Origin: Pedobacter glucosidilyticus DSM 23534 | Lineage (GTDB): Bacteria > Bacteroidota > Bacteroidia > Sphingobacteriales > Sphingobacteriaceae | Reading direction: 5' to 3' | DNA length: 64,000 bases | Assembly (NCBI RefSeq): GCF_000425145.1 | Contig: NZ_AULF01000022.1 | Location: forward strand, 32,984 to 96,983 | Shown here: positions 36,842 through 45,596 of the stretch, piece after piece | How the letters are laid out: every line of letters begins with the position of its first letter | Numbering within the stretch: position 1 is the stretch's first letter | Translations under genes and position numbers: made by a program | The notes under the pieces: model-generated | What the model saw: the letters and a program-made list of their open reading frames with translations, nothing else | Told to the model about the DNA's origin: nothing | Databases searched by the model: none

Positions 36842-37768
36842 TTACAATTCTAAAACATTGTTCATATTACGAACTGCATCAGCGCTCTTATTAAACTCTG
36901 CTTGTTCTGCTTCAGATAAATCAAAGTTTACAATTTTTTCCCAACCGTTTCTACCTAAAACTACTGGTACAACTAATGAAATATCACTCTGACCGTATTC
37001 GCCATTTAAAGCAACACCACAAGAGATTAATTTTTTCTCATCACGAACGATAGACTCTACCATTGCAGCAGTTCCTGCACCTGGTGCATACCAAGCAGAA
37101 GTTCCAATTAGTTTAGTTAAAGTTGCACCACCGACCATGGTAGCTGCAACAATTTTATCTTGTTGTTCTTGACTTAAGAAGTTTGTTACCGGAATGCTAT
37201 TCCAAGTTGCATGCTTAATTAAAGGAATCATCGTTGTATCTCCATGACCACCAATTACAACAGCATTTAAATCTGCCGGTGAGCAACCTAACTCTTGACT
37301 TAAGTAATACTTAAAACGAGCAGAATCTAATGCACCACCCATACCTAAAATACGCTCTTTAGGTAAACCCGAAGTTTTTAAGGTTAAGTAGTTCATGGTA
37401 TCCATTGGATTAGAAACTACAATGATGATGGTATTAGGAGAATATTTAAGAATATTTTCTGTTACTGATTTTACGATTCCAGCATTTGTACCAATTAACT
37501 CTTCACGAGTCATTCCGGGTTTACGTGGCAAACCAGAAGTAATAACAACAACTTCAGAATTAGCAGTGGCAGCATAATCATTGGTAACACCTTTAATTTT
37601 GGTATCAAACCCCAAGTATGAAGCTGTTTGCATCATATCAATAGCTTTACCCTCTGCAAAACCCTCTTTAATGTCTAATAAAATTAACTCTTCTGCTAAT
37701 TCTCTTCTAGCGATATTGTCTGCACAGGTTGCACCTACTGCGCCTGCTCCTACTACCGTAATTTTCAT
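36842..37768 (-). CDS. mdh: Malate dehydrogenase
   Basis: A cytosolic NAD-dependent enzyme of 308 residues interconverting malate and oxaloacetate in the citric acid cycle. The nucleotide loop is GAGAVG (7-12) with D32 selecting NAD. The substrate arginine R82 in GLPRKPGMTR distinguishes malate from lactate dehydrogenase, and H175 in VIGGHGDTTM is catalytic. Length and motifs match the LDH-like (Chloroflexus-type) MDH of Bacteroidota. It is monocistronic, and its stop abuts the repeat pair described above. Confidence 0.94.
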   Translation of the reverse strand: MKITVVGAGAVGATCADNIARRELAEELILLDIKEGFAEGKAIDMMQTASYLGFDTKIKGVTNDYAATANSEVVVITSGLPRKPGMTREELIGTNAGIVKSVTENILKYSPNTIIIVVSNPMDTMNYLTLKTSGLPKERILGMGGALDSARFKYYLSQELGCSPADLNAVVIGGHGDTTMIPLIKHATWNSIPVTNFLSQEQQDKIVAATMVGGATLTKLIGTSAWYAPGAGTAAMVESIVRDEKKLISCGVALNGEYGQSDISLVVPVVLGRNGWEKIVNFDLSEAEQAEFNKSADAVRNMNNVLEL

Positions 37769-38054
37769 GATTTTATATTGAAATGTTTAATTGTTTAAAT
37801 GTCGACCGAAGTTACTAAAAACCAATTCTTTTAAGAAATAGATGCAAAAATTATCGTCATGTAAGTGTATAATTTAAAAAATCATTATTTATTCTTAACG
37901 TTTAACGAGGCAAAGACTTTTTATCTTAAGATTTATTCCTTCTGTTTTATTTCGGATTACTATGTAAGATGTACAAATTTAAAGATACCTGAAAATCAAG
38001 ATATTTAAATCTATATCATGAGAAATGATAGATGTAGAACCTTAATTTAGAAGC

Positions 38055-38091
38055 AAAAAAGCCCCCAATAAGTATCTAACTTTTTGGGGGC
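38055..38091 (-). terminator. Intrinsic terminator of aroC
   Basis: The arms GCCCCCAA / TTGGGGGC flank a 15-base loop. A-runs on the left give a T-tract on the reverse strand. The remainder of the 37769-38115 spacer (upstream of mdh) is AT-rich, with no gene or other signal I can support. Confidence 0.85.
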
Positions 38092-38115
38092 ATTACTTAT
38101 AAGCGACTTGTGTAT

Positions 38116-39204
38116 TTATTGATATAAGTTATGACGTAAAAAATGATCAATAACCACCAAGGCTGCCATAGCTTCTACAATGGCAACAGCCCGGGGTACA
38201 ACGCAAGGGTCATGCCTGCCTTTTCCTTTAATTTCTGCAGCATCACCATCTTTATTCACTGTTTGTTGATTGGTCATAATGGTGGCCACAGGCTTAAAAG
38301 CAACTCTGAAGTTGATATCCATACCATTAGAAATACCACCTTGTATACCACCAGAAAAATTAGTTCTGGTAATGACATTTCCTAGATGATTCTTTTCAAA
38401 AATATCGTTATGCTCTGAGCCACGCATGGTAGAACCATCAAAACCAGAACCATAATCAAAACCATGTACGGCATTAATACTCAACATAGCTTTGCCTAAA
38501 TCTGCATGTAACTTATCAAAAACGGGCTCTCCTAATCCAACCGGGCAATTTTTAATGATACAGCTTACTTTACCTCCTATGGTATCGCCTTCTTTCCTGA
38601 TTTGATCAATCAGGTTAATCATTTCTTTTGCCGTTGCAGGGTCTGCACATCTTACAATATTACTTTCTCTTAATGCTTCGAAATCTTCTACTGAAGTAAA
38701 ATCAATATGTGGAGCATCTATAGTACCTACAGAAGAAACATGAGCTACTACATCAATACCTACCTTTTTTAAAGCTAATTTTGCGATAGCTCCTGCTGCT
38801 ACACGGGCAGCAGTTTCACGAGCTGATGACCTACCTCCTCCTCTATGGTCTCTTATCCCATATTTATGTTGATAAGTGTAATCCGCATGTGAAGGTCTAA
38901 AGGTGTCTTTGTTATGATCGTAATCTTTTGATTTCTGATCTTCATTTGGGATGACTATAGCGATAGGTGTTCCTGTGGTTTTACCTTCAAAAACTCCTGA
39001 AAGTATCTGACAGGTATCCGACTCTTTTCTTTGAGTAGTAATTTTAGATTGACCAGGTTTACGTTTATCCAACTCGTACTGAATAAAATCTAGGTCTAGC
39101 TCTATATTTGGCGGACAACCATCTATAATAACACCTATAGCCGCTCCATGCGACTCGCCAAAAGTGGTAATTCTAAATACTTGTCCGAATGAATTTCCTG
39201 CCAT
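38116..39204 (-). CDS. aroC: Chorismate synthase
   Basis: A cytosolic FMN-dependent enzyme of 362 residues that converts EPSP to chorismate, the last shared step of aromatic synthesis. It begins [20 protein letters not shown], and the middle carries the conserved [13 protein letters not shown]. The Gly-rich [10 protein letters not shown] and FKPV segments near the C-terminus complete the family pattern. It is the last gene of the reverse-strand aromatic cluster (pheA, DAHP synthase, aroA, aroC). A 190-base spacer filled with palindromes separates it from aroA, so it may have reduced or separate transcription. Confidence 0.95.
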   Translation of the reverse strand: MAGNSFGQVFRITTFGESHGAAIGVIIDGCPPNIELDLDFIQYELDKRKPGQSKITTQRKESDTCQILSGVFEGKTTGTPIAIVIPNEDQKSKDYDHNKDTFRPSHADYTYQHKYGIRDHRGGGRSSARETAARVAAGAIAKLALKKVGIDVVAHVSSVGTIDAPHIDFTSVEDFEALRESNIVRCADPATAKEMINLIDQIRKEGDTIGGKVSCIIKNCPVGLGEPVFDKLHADLGKAMLSINAVHGFDYGSGFDGSTMRGSEHNDIFEKNHLGNVITRTNFSGGIQGGISNGMDINFRVAFKPVATIMTNQQTVNKDGDAAEIKGKGRHDPCVVPRAVAIVEAMAALVVIDHFLRHNLYQ

Positions 39205-39255
39205 GTTTTTATTTATTATCTGTTGTTGGTTTTCAGTTGCCGGTTATCTCTTTTA

Positions 39256-39356
39256 AGCGATTGAATCGCTAAACCATGTTAAGCACTCGTTACAAACGAG
39301 CGCAAATCTACCTTGAGCCTAATCATAGCCCTAGGTTTAAACCTAGGGCTATGATT
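39256..39356. repeat. Composite palindromic repeat in the aroA-aroC spacer
   Basis: Three inverted repeats follow one another. The first is AGCGATT-G-AATCGCT (39256-39270). The second is CTCGTT-ACA-AACGAG, extended by GC pairs (39283-39303). The third is a perfect 36-base palindrome (39321-39356) whose half contains AATCATAGCCCTAGGTTT. No open reading frame or T-tract is linked to the 36-base palindrome. The layout resembles REP or RAYT-associated palindromes. Confidence 0.6.
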
Positions 39357-39394
39357 AAAACGAGAACAAGAGACACCCAGCTACTTTTTACTTT

Positions 39395-40639
39395 CTACTT
39401 TGTACTTTCTAGACTAAATCCAATTTTCTTTACATCCTCCCAATAGCTTGGATATGATTTCTCTACCACGTTTGCTTCTTCTACTTCAACCTCTTTAACC
39501 AAGCTTGCTAAAGGCGCAAAAGCCATCGCCATACGGTGATCTTCGTAGGTAGCAATGCTGATTTTATCTGGAAAATGTAATCCGCTACAATCTAAAGTAT
39601 AGTTCAGGTTTTCTTCAATAAGTTTTACTCCTATCTTAGCCAATTCGTTTTGTAAAGCTGCAACACGGTCTGTTTCTTTAATTTTTAAAGTTTCCAAACC
39701 TGTAAAAGTAGCTTCATGCCCTAGTGCAGCACTACAAACAATAACAGTTTGAGCTAAATCCGGACAATCTTTTAAATCAAAGAATTTTTCGCTGACCTGA
39801 TGAGGAACTTTTTTGATGATGATACCCTCATCGCTATAAGCGGTAGCAATACCAAAATGCGCCATGATAGTAGCAATAACACTATCACCTTGTAAGCTGT
39901 TTTGCCTTAAATAAGGTAAAGTAATCGTGGCTTCATCTGCCAAAGCAGCAAAAGCATACCAATAAGATGCTGCACTCCAATCTGGCTCTACTACAAGGGT
40001 ACTACGCTCAAACTCTTGATGTGCAATAGTAATTTGGTTACCCTCCCAAGTATGTTGTATACCACACTGAGTTAAGAAACCTAAAGTCATCTCTACATAA
40101 GGTTTGGAGGTTAACTCGCCTTCAATGTCTAAAGTTAAACCCTCTTCTAAAGCGGCTGCTACCAATAATAGAGAAGTAATGTATTGAGAGCTGATATCTC
40201 CCTTGATACTTACCTTATTTTGCGTTTGTTTAAAAACAGGAGCTATCTTTAAAGGTGGAAAACCTTCGTTTTCTACATAAGTAATTTGCCCGCCAATTTT
40301 ATTAAGCGCATCAACTAAAATACCAATAGGACGTTGTTTCATCCGCTCTGTACCGGTTAATACAGTTTGAACACCTTTAACAGTTAGGTAAGAAGCCAAG
40401 AAACGCATAGCTGTACCAGCCGGACCAACATTTACTTCTGCTGGTTCTTGTGCTAAACTATTTAAGATTTGATTTAGCGTTACGGTATCGGCAGCAGCCG
40501 AAAGGTTTTCTACTTTAACCTTTCCGCCACTTAATGCCTGTATAATAAGCGCTCTATTACTTTCGCTTTTAGAACCTGTTAACCTAATCGTCTCCTGTAT
40601 TTGTTTTGGAGCTTTACTGATGAGGATATTTCCGCTCAT
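39395..40639 (-). CDS. aroA: 3-phosphoshikimate 1-carboxyvinyltransferase (EPSP synthase)
   Basis: A cytosolic enzyme of 414 residues joining shikimate 3-phosphate and PEP. The N-terminal substrate motif is RLTGSKSESNRALIIQAL, where E. coli AroA has GSKSVSNRALLLAAL. The loop VNVGPAGTAMRFLASYL and C-terminal segments LKIKETDRVAAL and YEDHRMAMAFA are conserved. The last few residues (ESTK) are encoded by a simple repeat of AAAGTA-like units. Its start overlaps the DAHP synthase stop by one base (TAATG). Confidence 0.94.
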   Translation of the reverse strand: MSGNILISKAPKQIQETIRLTGSKSESNRALIIQALSGGKVKVENLSAAADTVTLNQILNSLAQEPAEVNVGPAGTAMRFLASYLTVKGVQTVLTGTERMKQRPIGILVDALNKIGGQITYVENEGFPPLKIAPVFKQTQNKVSIKGDISSQYITSLLLVAAALEEGLTLDIEGELTSKPYVEMTLGFLTQCGIQHTWEGNQITIAHQEFERSTLVVEPDWSAASYWYAFAALADEATITLPYLRQNSLQGDSVIATIMAHFGIATAYSDEGIIIKKVPHQVSEKFFDLKDCPDLAQTVIVCSAALGHEATFTGLETLKIKETDRVAALQNELAKIGVKLIEENLNYTLDCSGLHFPDKISIATYEDHRMAMAFAPLASLVKEVEVEEANVVEKSYPSYWEDVKKIGFSLESTK

Positions 40640-41742
40640 TAGTTTAGTTCTGTTTTAGCGTTCATGATTTCGGTTTGTTTACGAATAGACTCGCCGTGTA
40701 TCAATTCTAAAACCTTCTCTGTGAAATCTTTTTCTAATTTTAAAGCACTTGCTAAAGCAGTTCTTTTCTCTAAAATTTCTTCCCAACGGTTAACCTGTAA
40801 GATGGTTACATCGTTATCTCTTTTGTACTCACCAATTTTCTCTACCAAAGCCATACGCTCGCCTAGTTTTTGTAAGATTTGATCATCAATTCTATCAATA
40901 GCATCTCTTAAACCTTGTAATTTATCGGTAAACTCTGGATTAGAAGAATCTGCCTTTCTGATGGTTAAATTATTAACGATTTCAGCTAGAGCAGCTGGGG
41001 TAACTTGTTGTTTAGCATCTGTCCATGCCACAGAAGGGTCTATGTGCGATTCAATCATTAATCCTTGCATATCTAAGTCTAATGCTTGTTGAGAGATGTA
41101 AGGAATTAAGTCTCTTGTACCGCAAATATGACTTGGGTCGTTTAGGATAGGTAATTCTGGCGCTAACGTTTTAAGGTGGATAGCTAAATCCCACATAGGC
41201 TCGTTTCTGTAAGCTGATTTCTCGAAAGAAGAGAACCCACGGTGGATAGCTGCTAATTTAGTTATTCCAGCTCTGTTGATACGCTCTAAAGCACCAATCC
41301 ATAAAGCTAAATCTGGGTTGATAGGGTTTTTAACCATTACAGGCACATCAACGCCTTGTAAAGCATCAGCAATTTCTTGTACTGTAAAAGGGTTTACGGT
41401 AGAACGAGCACCAATCCAAAGGATATCAACACCTGCTGCTAAAGCTTCTTCAACGTGTTTTGCGGTTGCTACCTCTACTGCTGTAGGTAAACCAGTTTCT
41501 TCTTTAGCTCTTTTTAACCATTGTAAACCAATACTGCCGATACCTTCAAATTCTCCAGGACGAGTTCTTGGTTTCCAGATACCTGCTCTTAAAACACTTA
41601 CTTTACCTGTGTTTTTTACTAAATGAGCGGTTGCTAATAATTGCTCTTCTGTTTCTGCACTACATGGTCCAGAGATGATTAATGGCTCGCTAGATACTTT
41701 CATCCAGCTGCTTAATGGTTGTATGTTTAAGTTAAGTTTCAT
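40639..41742 (-). CDS. Bifunctional DAHP synthase / chorismate mutase
   Basis: A cytosolic fusion enzyme of 367 residues. Residues about 1-265 form a type I-beta DAHP synthase (ISGPCSAETEEQLL, VLRAGIWKPRTRPGEFEG, SHICGTRDLI), which commits carbon to the shikimate pathway. Residues about 275-360 form an AroQ chorismate mutase (LRDAIDRIDDQILQKLGERMALVEKIGEYK), which turns chorismate to prephenate. The mutase part probably also makes the synthase sensitive to prephenate or chorismate. It is followed by aroA with overlap and preceded by pheA with an 81-base gap. The set covers the first step and the Phe branch. Confidence 0.93.
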   Translation of the reverse strand: MKLNLNIQPLSSWMKVSSEPLIISGPCSAETEEQLLATAHLVKNTGKVSVLRAGIWKPRTRPGEFEGIGSIGLQWLKRAKEETGLPTAVEVATAKHVEEALAAGVDILWIGARSTVNPFTVQEIADALQGVDVPVMVKNPINPDLALWIGALERINRAGITKLAAIHRGFSSFEKSAYRNEPMWDLAIHLKTLAPELPILNDPSHICGTRDLIPYISQQALDLDMQGLMIESHIDPSVAWTDAKQQVTPAALAEIVNNLTIRKADSSNPEFTDKLQGLRDAIDRIDDQILQKLGERMALVEKIGEYKRDNDVTILQVNRWEEILEKRTALASALKLEKDFTEKVLELIHGESIRKQTEIMNAKTELN

Positions 41743-41823
41743 ATCTATTTTATTACTTGATTATCTGTTATTAGTTGATAGTTTAACAATTGCAATTCAT
41801 CTTTGCTCTTTTATCTTTTTTCT

Positions 41824-42654
41824 TTACACCTTATCATTCTTTTTATACTCGCCCATGATACTAAAGTTACTGGTATGTTTTAATGAATCACGAATGGCTT
41901 TATCATACTGCTGATTGTCTTTCCACTCTATATCTACATAAAAATTATATTCGTTTCTTTTACCCAGAACTGGCATCGATTGGATTTTACTCATGTTAAT
42001 ATTATTCTCGGCGAATATATTTAATACCGCTGCTAAAGAACCTACATTATTATTTACTTGAAAACATAAAGAAGCTTTATTGGCATCTTTGATATCCACC
42101 TTTTTATCGGTAAGGATTAAAAAACGAGTATAGTTTTTCTTGTTAGATTCTATCCTACGTTCTAAAATTTCTAAACCATAAAGCTTAGCTGCCAAATTAT
42201 TAGCAATAGCAACCGTATCTGTTAATTGCTCTTCTTTAATTTTCTTAGCACAGGCAGCAGTATCACTACTTTCTACCACTTTAAGATGCGGGAAATCATC
42301 CAAAAAATCATTACACTGACGGATAGCAATAGGATGCGAGGTTACGGTTTTTATATCCTCGAACTTTACTCCAGGAAGTGCCATTAAATGCAATTGAATG
42401 TGTAGATAAACCTCACCTATTACCGGAAAATTATATTCTCTTAGTAAAGTGTAATTAGGCAATAAACTTCCGGCAATGCTATTCTCTATAGCCATCACTA
42501 CATAGTCAGCCTCACCTGCTTTAAGTTTCTGGAAAGTTTCTTTAAAAGAGTTGCACTCTATGGTGTCTATATCCTCTCCAAAAAACTTAAATGCGGCTTC
42601 TTCGTGAAAAGAAGCTTTAATTCCCTGTATTGCAACTCTTTTTTTTCCGCTCAT
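41824..42654 (-). CDS. pheA: Prephenate dehydratase
   Basis: A cytosolic enzyme of 276 residues that converts prephenate to phenylpyruvate. The PDT domain (about 1-185) has AIQGIKASFHEEAA, VVMAIENSIAGSL, and the TRFLILTD segment that contains the catalytic Thr. An ACT domain follows (about 195-270, SLAAVLNIFAENNINMSKIQSMP), expected to bind Phe for feedback inhibition. It is first in the operon and is preceded by a complete Phe/Tyr attenuator (42663-42835). Attenuation and feedback would therefore both act on this gene. Confidence 0.95.
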   Translation of the reverse strand: MSGKKRVAIQGIKASFHEEAAFKFFGEDIDTIECNSFKETFQKLKAGEADYVVMAIENSIAGSLLPNYTLLREYNFPVIGEVYLHIQLHLMALPGVKFEDIKTVTSHPIAIRQCNDFLDDFPHLKVVESSDTAACAKKIKEEQLTDTVAIANNLAAKLYGLEILERRIESNKKNYTRFLILTDKKVDIKDANKASLCFQVNNNVGSLAAVLNIFAENNINMSKIQSMPVLGKRNEYNFYVDIEWKDNQQYDKAIRDSLKHTSNFSIMGEYKKNDKV

Positions 42655-42662
42655 GCTGATTT

Positions 42663-42698
42663 AAAAAAAAAGACCCGGTCTGCGTAGGCCGGGTCTTT
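42663..42698 (-). terminator. Attenuator terminator of the pheA operon
   Basis: On the reverse strand AAAGACCCGG and CCGGGTCTTT pair over 10 bases, with a 10-base loop and a following run of eight T. The left arm also contains CCCGGC, which can pair with GCCGGG in the leader (42731-42736) as an antiterminator. The hairpin ends 8 bases before the pheA start codon. Confidence 0.9.
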
Positions 42699-42725
42699 GT
42701 ATTTTTATAAGTCTATTACAACATA

Positions 42726-42788
42726 CTATGCCCGGCTCTTATTTGAATAATAAAAGTAACCGAAGTAATATGTAGCGTTAAATTTCAT
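42726..42788 (-). CDS. pheA leader peptide (Phe/Tyr attenuation)
   Basis: A 20-residue leader, MKFNATYYFGYFYYSNKSRA, with Phe at 3, 9 and 12 and Tyr at 7, 8, 11, 13 and 14, so 8 of 20 codons are aromatic. The start lies 18 bases after the -7 element. The stop TAG is followed by the terminator 28 bases on. The codons for K17-S18-R19 overlap the antiterminator arm GAGCCGGG. Slow decoding of Phe or Tyr codons would stall the ribosome short of that arm and free it to block the terminator. Translation to the stop would cover it. Confidence 0.9.
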   Translation of the reverse strand: MKFNATYYFGYFYYSNKSRA

Positions 42789-42805
42789 TTTTTGTTTATT
42801 GGATG

Positions 42806-42835
42806 CAAATGTACACACTTATTTTTCTTATGCAA
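42806..42835 (-). promoter_or_regulatory. Promoter of the pheA operon
   Basis: On the reverse strand a TTG (42833-42835) and TACATTTG (42806-42813, matching TAnnTTTG) are separated by 19 bases. This is the Bacteroidota sigma-70 promoter layout. Transcription would start about 42800, ahead of the leader peptide. Confidence 0.75.
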
Positions 42836-43012
42836 TATTTTTTTTACATTTTTTATTTAACAAGATAAATTTTAAAAGTAGTAAACCATTAAAAAGTTTA
42901 TTAGCGCTTATATGCCCAACTTCAATCCTAAGACTTTATACCATCTTAAATTTTCTCTGTTTAACACGAGGTTACATTCTCTTATAAAGATTACAAAAAT
43001 TGGAAAGCTATA

Positions 43013-43612
43013 TTACCCATTTAAAACTGCTAGCTCTTCTAAAGCTTTAGCTAACACGGTTTCTGAATTTGTAGAGAGATTTAAACTAAGTGCATATTGA
43101 TGACCTTTTGCATCCATTTTAAGTAAACACTTTCTCAAAATATTAATCATTTTCTCTGTAGATTGTGTACTTAAAAAGTCTTCAAACTGATATTGTAAAA
43201 AAACTAAGCATAAAGCATTTTCCATCATTTGGACTTCTTGATCATGCTTAATCCTGTGCTTTAAAATAATTTGTTTTACTCGGTAACAAACCGTTTCATC
43301 AAAACCTACTTCTCTTAAAATAGATAGGGCTTTATTGACATGGAAATTAGCTAATTCCTTCCTCCACTTCAGATAACCTTCTCTCCCATGGGGGTATTTA
43401 TCACGAGGTATTTCCCAGCGTCCTATATGCTGACATTTTGAGGCTAATAATAACTCTACACTTGCTTTAGGTTGAAGTATTAAAATCCATTCGTTTAATT
43501 TCTGTGCTAAAAAATATTCTTGTGGAAACGTAACTCCATTATAAGTAAATGTTCTTGGATCTTGCTGGTTATAACTATCAAATGCTGCAAGTGCAACTTC
43601 TGTGTTTTTCAT
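43013..43612 (-). CDS. DUF4202 domain protein
   Basis: A 199-residue cytosolic protein. The DUF4202 hallmarks are ASKCQHIGRWEIPRDKYPHGREGYLKWR (about 58-85) and an all-helical remainder. The conserved His and Asp positions (Q-H-I, then a later H-R-I-K-H-D) are reminiscent of HD-type metal-binding helices, but no activity is established for the family. Nothing nearby suggests a pathway; it lies upstream of the pheA operon on the same strand but has separate transcription. Confidence 0.8.
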   Translation of the reverse strand: MKNTEVALAAFDSYNQQDPRTFTYNGVTFPQEYFLAQKLNEWILILQPKASVELLLASKCQHIGRWEIPRDKYPHGREGYLKWRKELANFHVNKALSILREVGFDETVCYRVKQIILKHRIKHDQEVQMMENALCLVFLQYQFEDFLSTQSTEKMINILRKCLLKMDAKGHQYALSLNLSTNSETVLAKALEELAVLNG

Positions 43613-43730
43613 TTTGTACTAGGTTGATTTAATTTCTTAAAGGTAAATATATTTTTTAAAACTCAAATCTTATATTTAAAAAAATGGTTTAGCTTTTGCT
43701 ATGAGTAATTTTAATTATGCTTAAACTTAA

Positions 43731-44363
43731 ATGATTAAAACTAAATCTAAAATTCCTGTATTTTTTTGTATTCCTGATATCACTGGTTTTACAAGATTTA
43801 TGACAAGTGTTGATCATGATTTTGCACATGAGTTTATTCCGCATTTATTGCAAACGCTCATCAAATCAAATATTTTAGAATTAAGTATTGCCGAGATTGA
43901 AGGTGATGCTATTTTTTTTTATAAAACTGGCAGACTACCTTCTGTACAAAAAGTTGCACTTCAGTGTAAGGTTATCTATGATACCTTTAATCAATTTATA
44001 GCTTCTTATGAAAAAATAGATGAAAAAAATTATCACAAATATCTAGCTCATCAAGAAATTGGAATTAAAGTTATCATACATTACGGTAAAATTTCTATTT
44101 CAAACATCGAAGGGCATTTTAAATTGATGGGCGAGGATGTTATTCTGGCTCATAAATTATTAAAAAACAGTATACAACAACATAATTATATCCTTTTATC
44201 GCAACAGTATATAGATAAGCTGAGGGATAAGAAAGTTGTTAAAAACTGGTTTAACTGGGATAAGCTAAAAAAAGGAACCGACCATTACGAACATTTCGGT
44301 ACGGTGTTTTATCACTATATCGCTTTCGCTGATGTTAAAAAGCTTAATAAGAGAAAAGCATAA
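43731..44363 (+). CDS. DUF2652 protein, degenerate class III cyclase-like domain
   Basis: A 210-residue protein with the layout of a class III nucleotide cyclase. The first metal Asp is D16 in CIPDITGFTRF, and the second is D59 in AEIEGDAIFFY. The base-specifying position holds E55, the residue used by guanylate cyclases. In the later strand the usual N-x-x-S-R pair is missing: the sequence reads GEDVILAHKLL, with Lys where the transition-state Arg should be. Catalysis is therefore doubtful. It is convergent with and overlaps (20 bases) the HD-PycTM gene. A cytosolic sensor or binder of nucleotides is possible. Confidence 0.75.
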   Translation: MIKTKSKIPVFFCIPDITGFTRFMTSVDHDFAHEFIPHLLQTLIKSNILELSIAEIEGDAIFFYKTGRLPSVQKVALQCKVIYDTFNQFIASYEKIDEKNYHKYLAHQEIGIKVIIHYGKISISNIEGHFKLMGEDVILAHKLLKNSIQQHNYILLSQQYIDKLRDKKVVKNWFNWDKLKKGTDHYEHFGTVFYHYIAFADVKKLNKRKA

Positions 44364-45540
44364 TTAACAAAAATCCTACAGCACAAAGGACCAAACCACC
44401 CATAAAAATATTATATGAAGTGGTTAACAGCTTATACTTTCGTACCAATACTACTCCCAGATGGTAAATATCTACCGTCATGCTATCATAAAGTTCATCT
44501 TTTTCCTTTTTAAGCTCTTTGATATGGCTCACAAATTCATTGATTTGTATTTGAGCAAAATTGCCAAAAAATAAGATGCTACTGTTTTTATTATCAAGCT
44601 CAAATTTTTCTTTACTGGTAATGTTTGGTCTTGCCGATAGAATAGCAAATACAACAGAAAGTAAGCTACTAATTACTAAGAACGCCATAGGAAAAACAAA
44701 TCTTACACTAGCAAAAGTGCCGTCACCTGTAAAGGTATAGCCAGAACCAAACAGCGTAATGATTAAGGATACAATGATGGTATTGATACTAATCATGATA
44801 TTGGCTTTATTATCTGCAATAGAACTTAAATTGATATGATAATCGTAAACAGAACGATACAAAGTTTCTATACCTCTGCCTTCTTTTTTTGATTTTACTT
44901 CTACCCCTTTCTCTTTTAAATGTAGTTTAAACTGGTCATTTTTTAGTTTTTCTAACTGTTTCCTTTGCTTTTTTAAATTTTTCTCTTTGCCTTCACCATA
45001 AGTTTGTAAAGCATAGGTTGTTTTAAACTTTTTATGGATGAGAAAATGCAACTGCCCCTCAGCCCATTCTAAATCAGAATAAGGCTTTTTAAGGCTTTGC
45101 TCCCATTCTACCCTCAACAGTTCTGCATTCTTACAAAACTGCTTTTTACCCATATTGATACAATCGGCATCGTGTAAAATTTCTTCTGTTAAATTACTTT
45201 CTGGAACATTTATATGGGTACTTTTAATCAAATCAGTAACCTTATTTAAACGTTTTTCATCCAATTTACTTCTCAAAAAGGTCTCTGCAATTTTAACGCT
45301 TTCTTCTTCGTGGTCTTTGTATTTTACGGTATATCCAGTATCATGAAACCATGCTGCAAGCAGCAAATCTTCTTTATCCTGAGTGCTTAATTGATAATGA
45401 TCGGCCATTTCCTGGCAAGCCTCTACCGTATCTTTGGTATGGTTAAAATTGTGGTAAACCAACTCGTTGGGTAATTTATCTTTAAATAAATCAAAAACAT
45501 AAACTTCTGTTGCTTTCAATAAATCAGATAGTGCTGTCAT
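44344..45540 (-). CDS. HD-domain hydrolase fused to a PycTM-like membrane domain
   Basis: A 398-residue protein. The N-terminal HD domain has H34, H66-D67, H109 and D126 (FNHT, WFHDTGY, HDAD), a full metal-binding set, so nucleotide or phosphate-ester hydrolysis is likely. After a basic coiled region (about 180-215) comes a PycTM (formerly DUF5706) domain: LSSIADNKANIMISINTII, then two membrane helices. A membrane-proximal NFAQIQINEFVSHIKELKKE segment and a last helix follow. PycTM is the membrane effector of cyclic-pyrimidine (Pycsar) anti-phage systems. The fused HD form is widespread in Bacteroidota, so a housekeeping role is also possible. Confidence 0.85.
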   Translation of the reverse strand: MTALSDLLKATEVYVFDLFKDKLPNELVYHNFNHTKDTVEACQEMADHYQLSTQDKEDLLLAAWFHDTGYTVKYKDHEEESVKIAETFLRSKLDEKRLNKVTDLIKSTHINVPESNLTEEILHDADCINMGKKQFCKNAELLRVEWEQSLKKPYSDLEWAEGQLHFLIHKKFKTTYALQTYGEGKEKNLKKQRKQLEKLKNDQFKLHLKEKGVEVKSKKEGRGIETLYRSVYDYHINLSSIADNKANIMISINTIIVSLIITLFGSGYTFTGDGTFASVRFVFPMAFLVISSLLSVVFAILSARPNITSKEKFELDNKNSSILFFGNFAQIQINEFVSHIKELKKEKDELYDSMTVDIYHLGVVLVRKYKLLTTSYNIFMGGLVLCAVGFLLIMLFSY

Positions 45541-45596
45541 GGTTATATATTTTGTTAATGGTATAGGATTTGATTTGTGTGCTACAAATTATTTTT

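Noticed and set aside
39380..39411. Repeated AAAGTA-like units at the end of aroA as a functional tandem repeat
   Set aside because: They are few and imperfect, and simply overlap the last AroA codons; no role is evident.
43731..44363. DUF2652 protein as an active adenylate or guanylate cyclase
   Set aside because: The transition-state Asn and Arg are replaced (VILAHK), so cyclase activity is unlikely without evidence.
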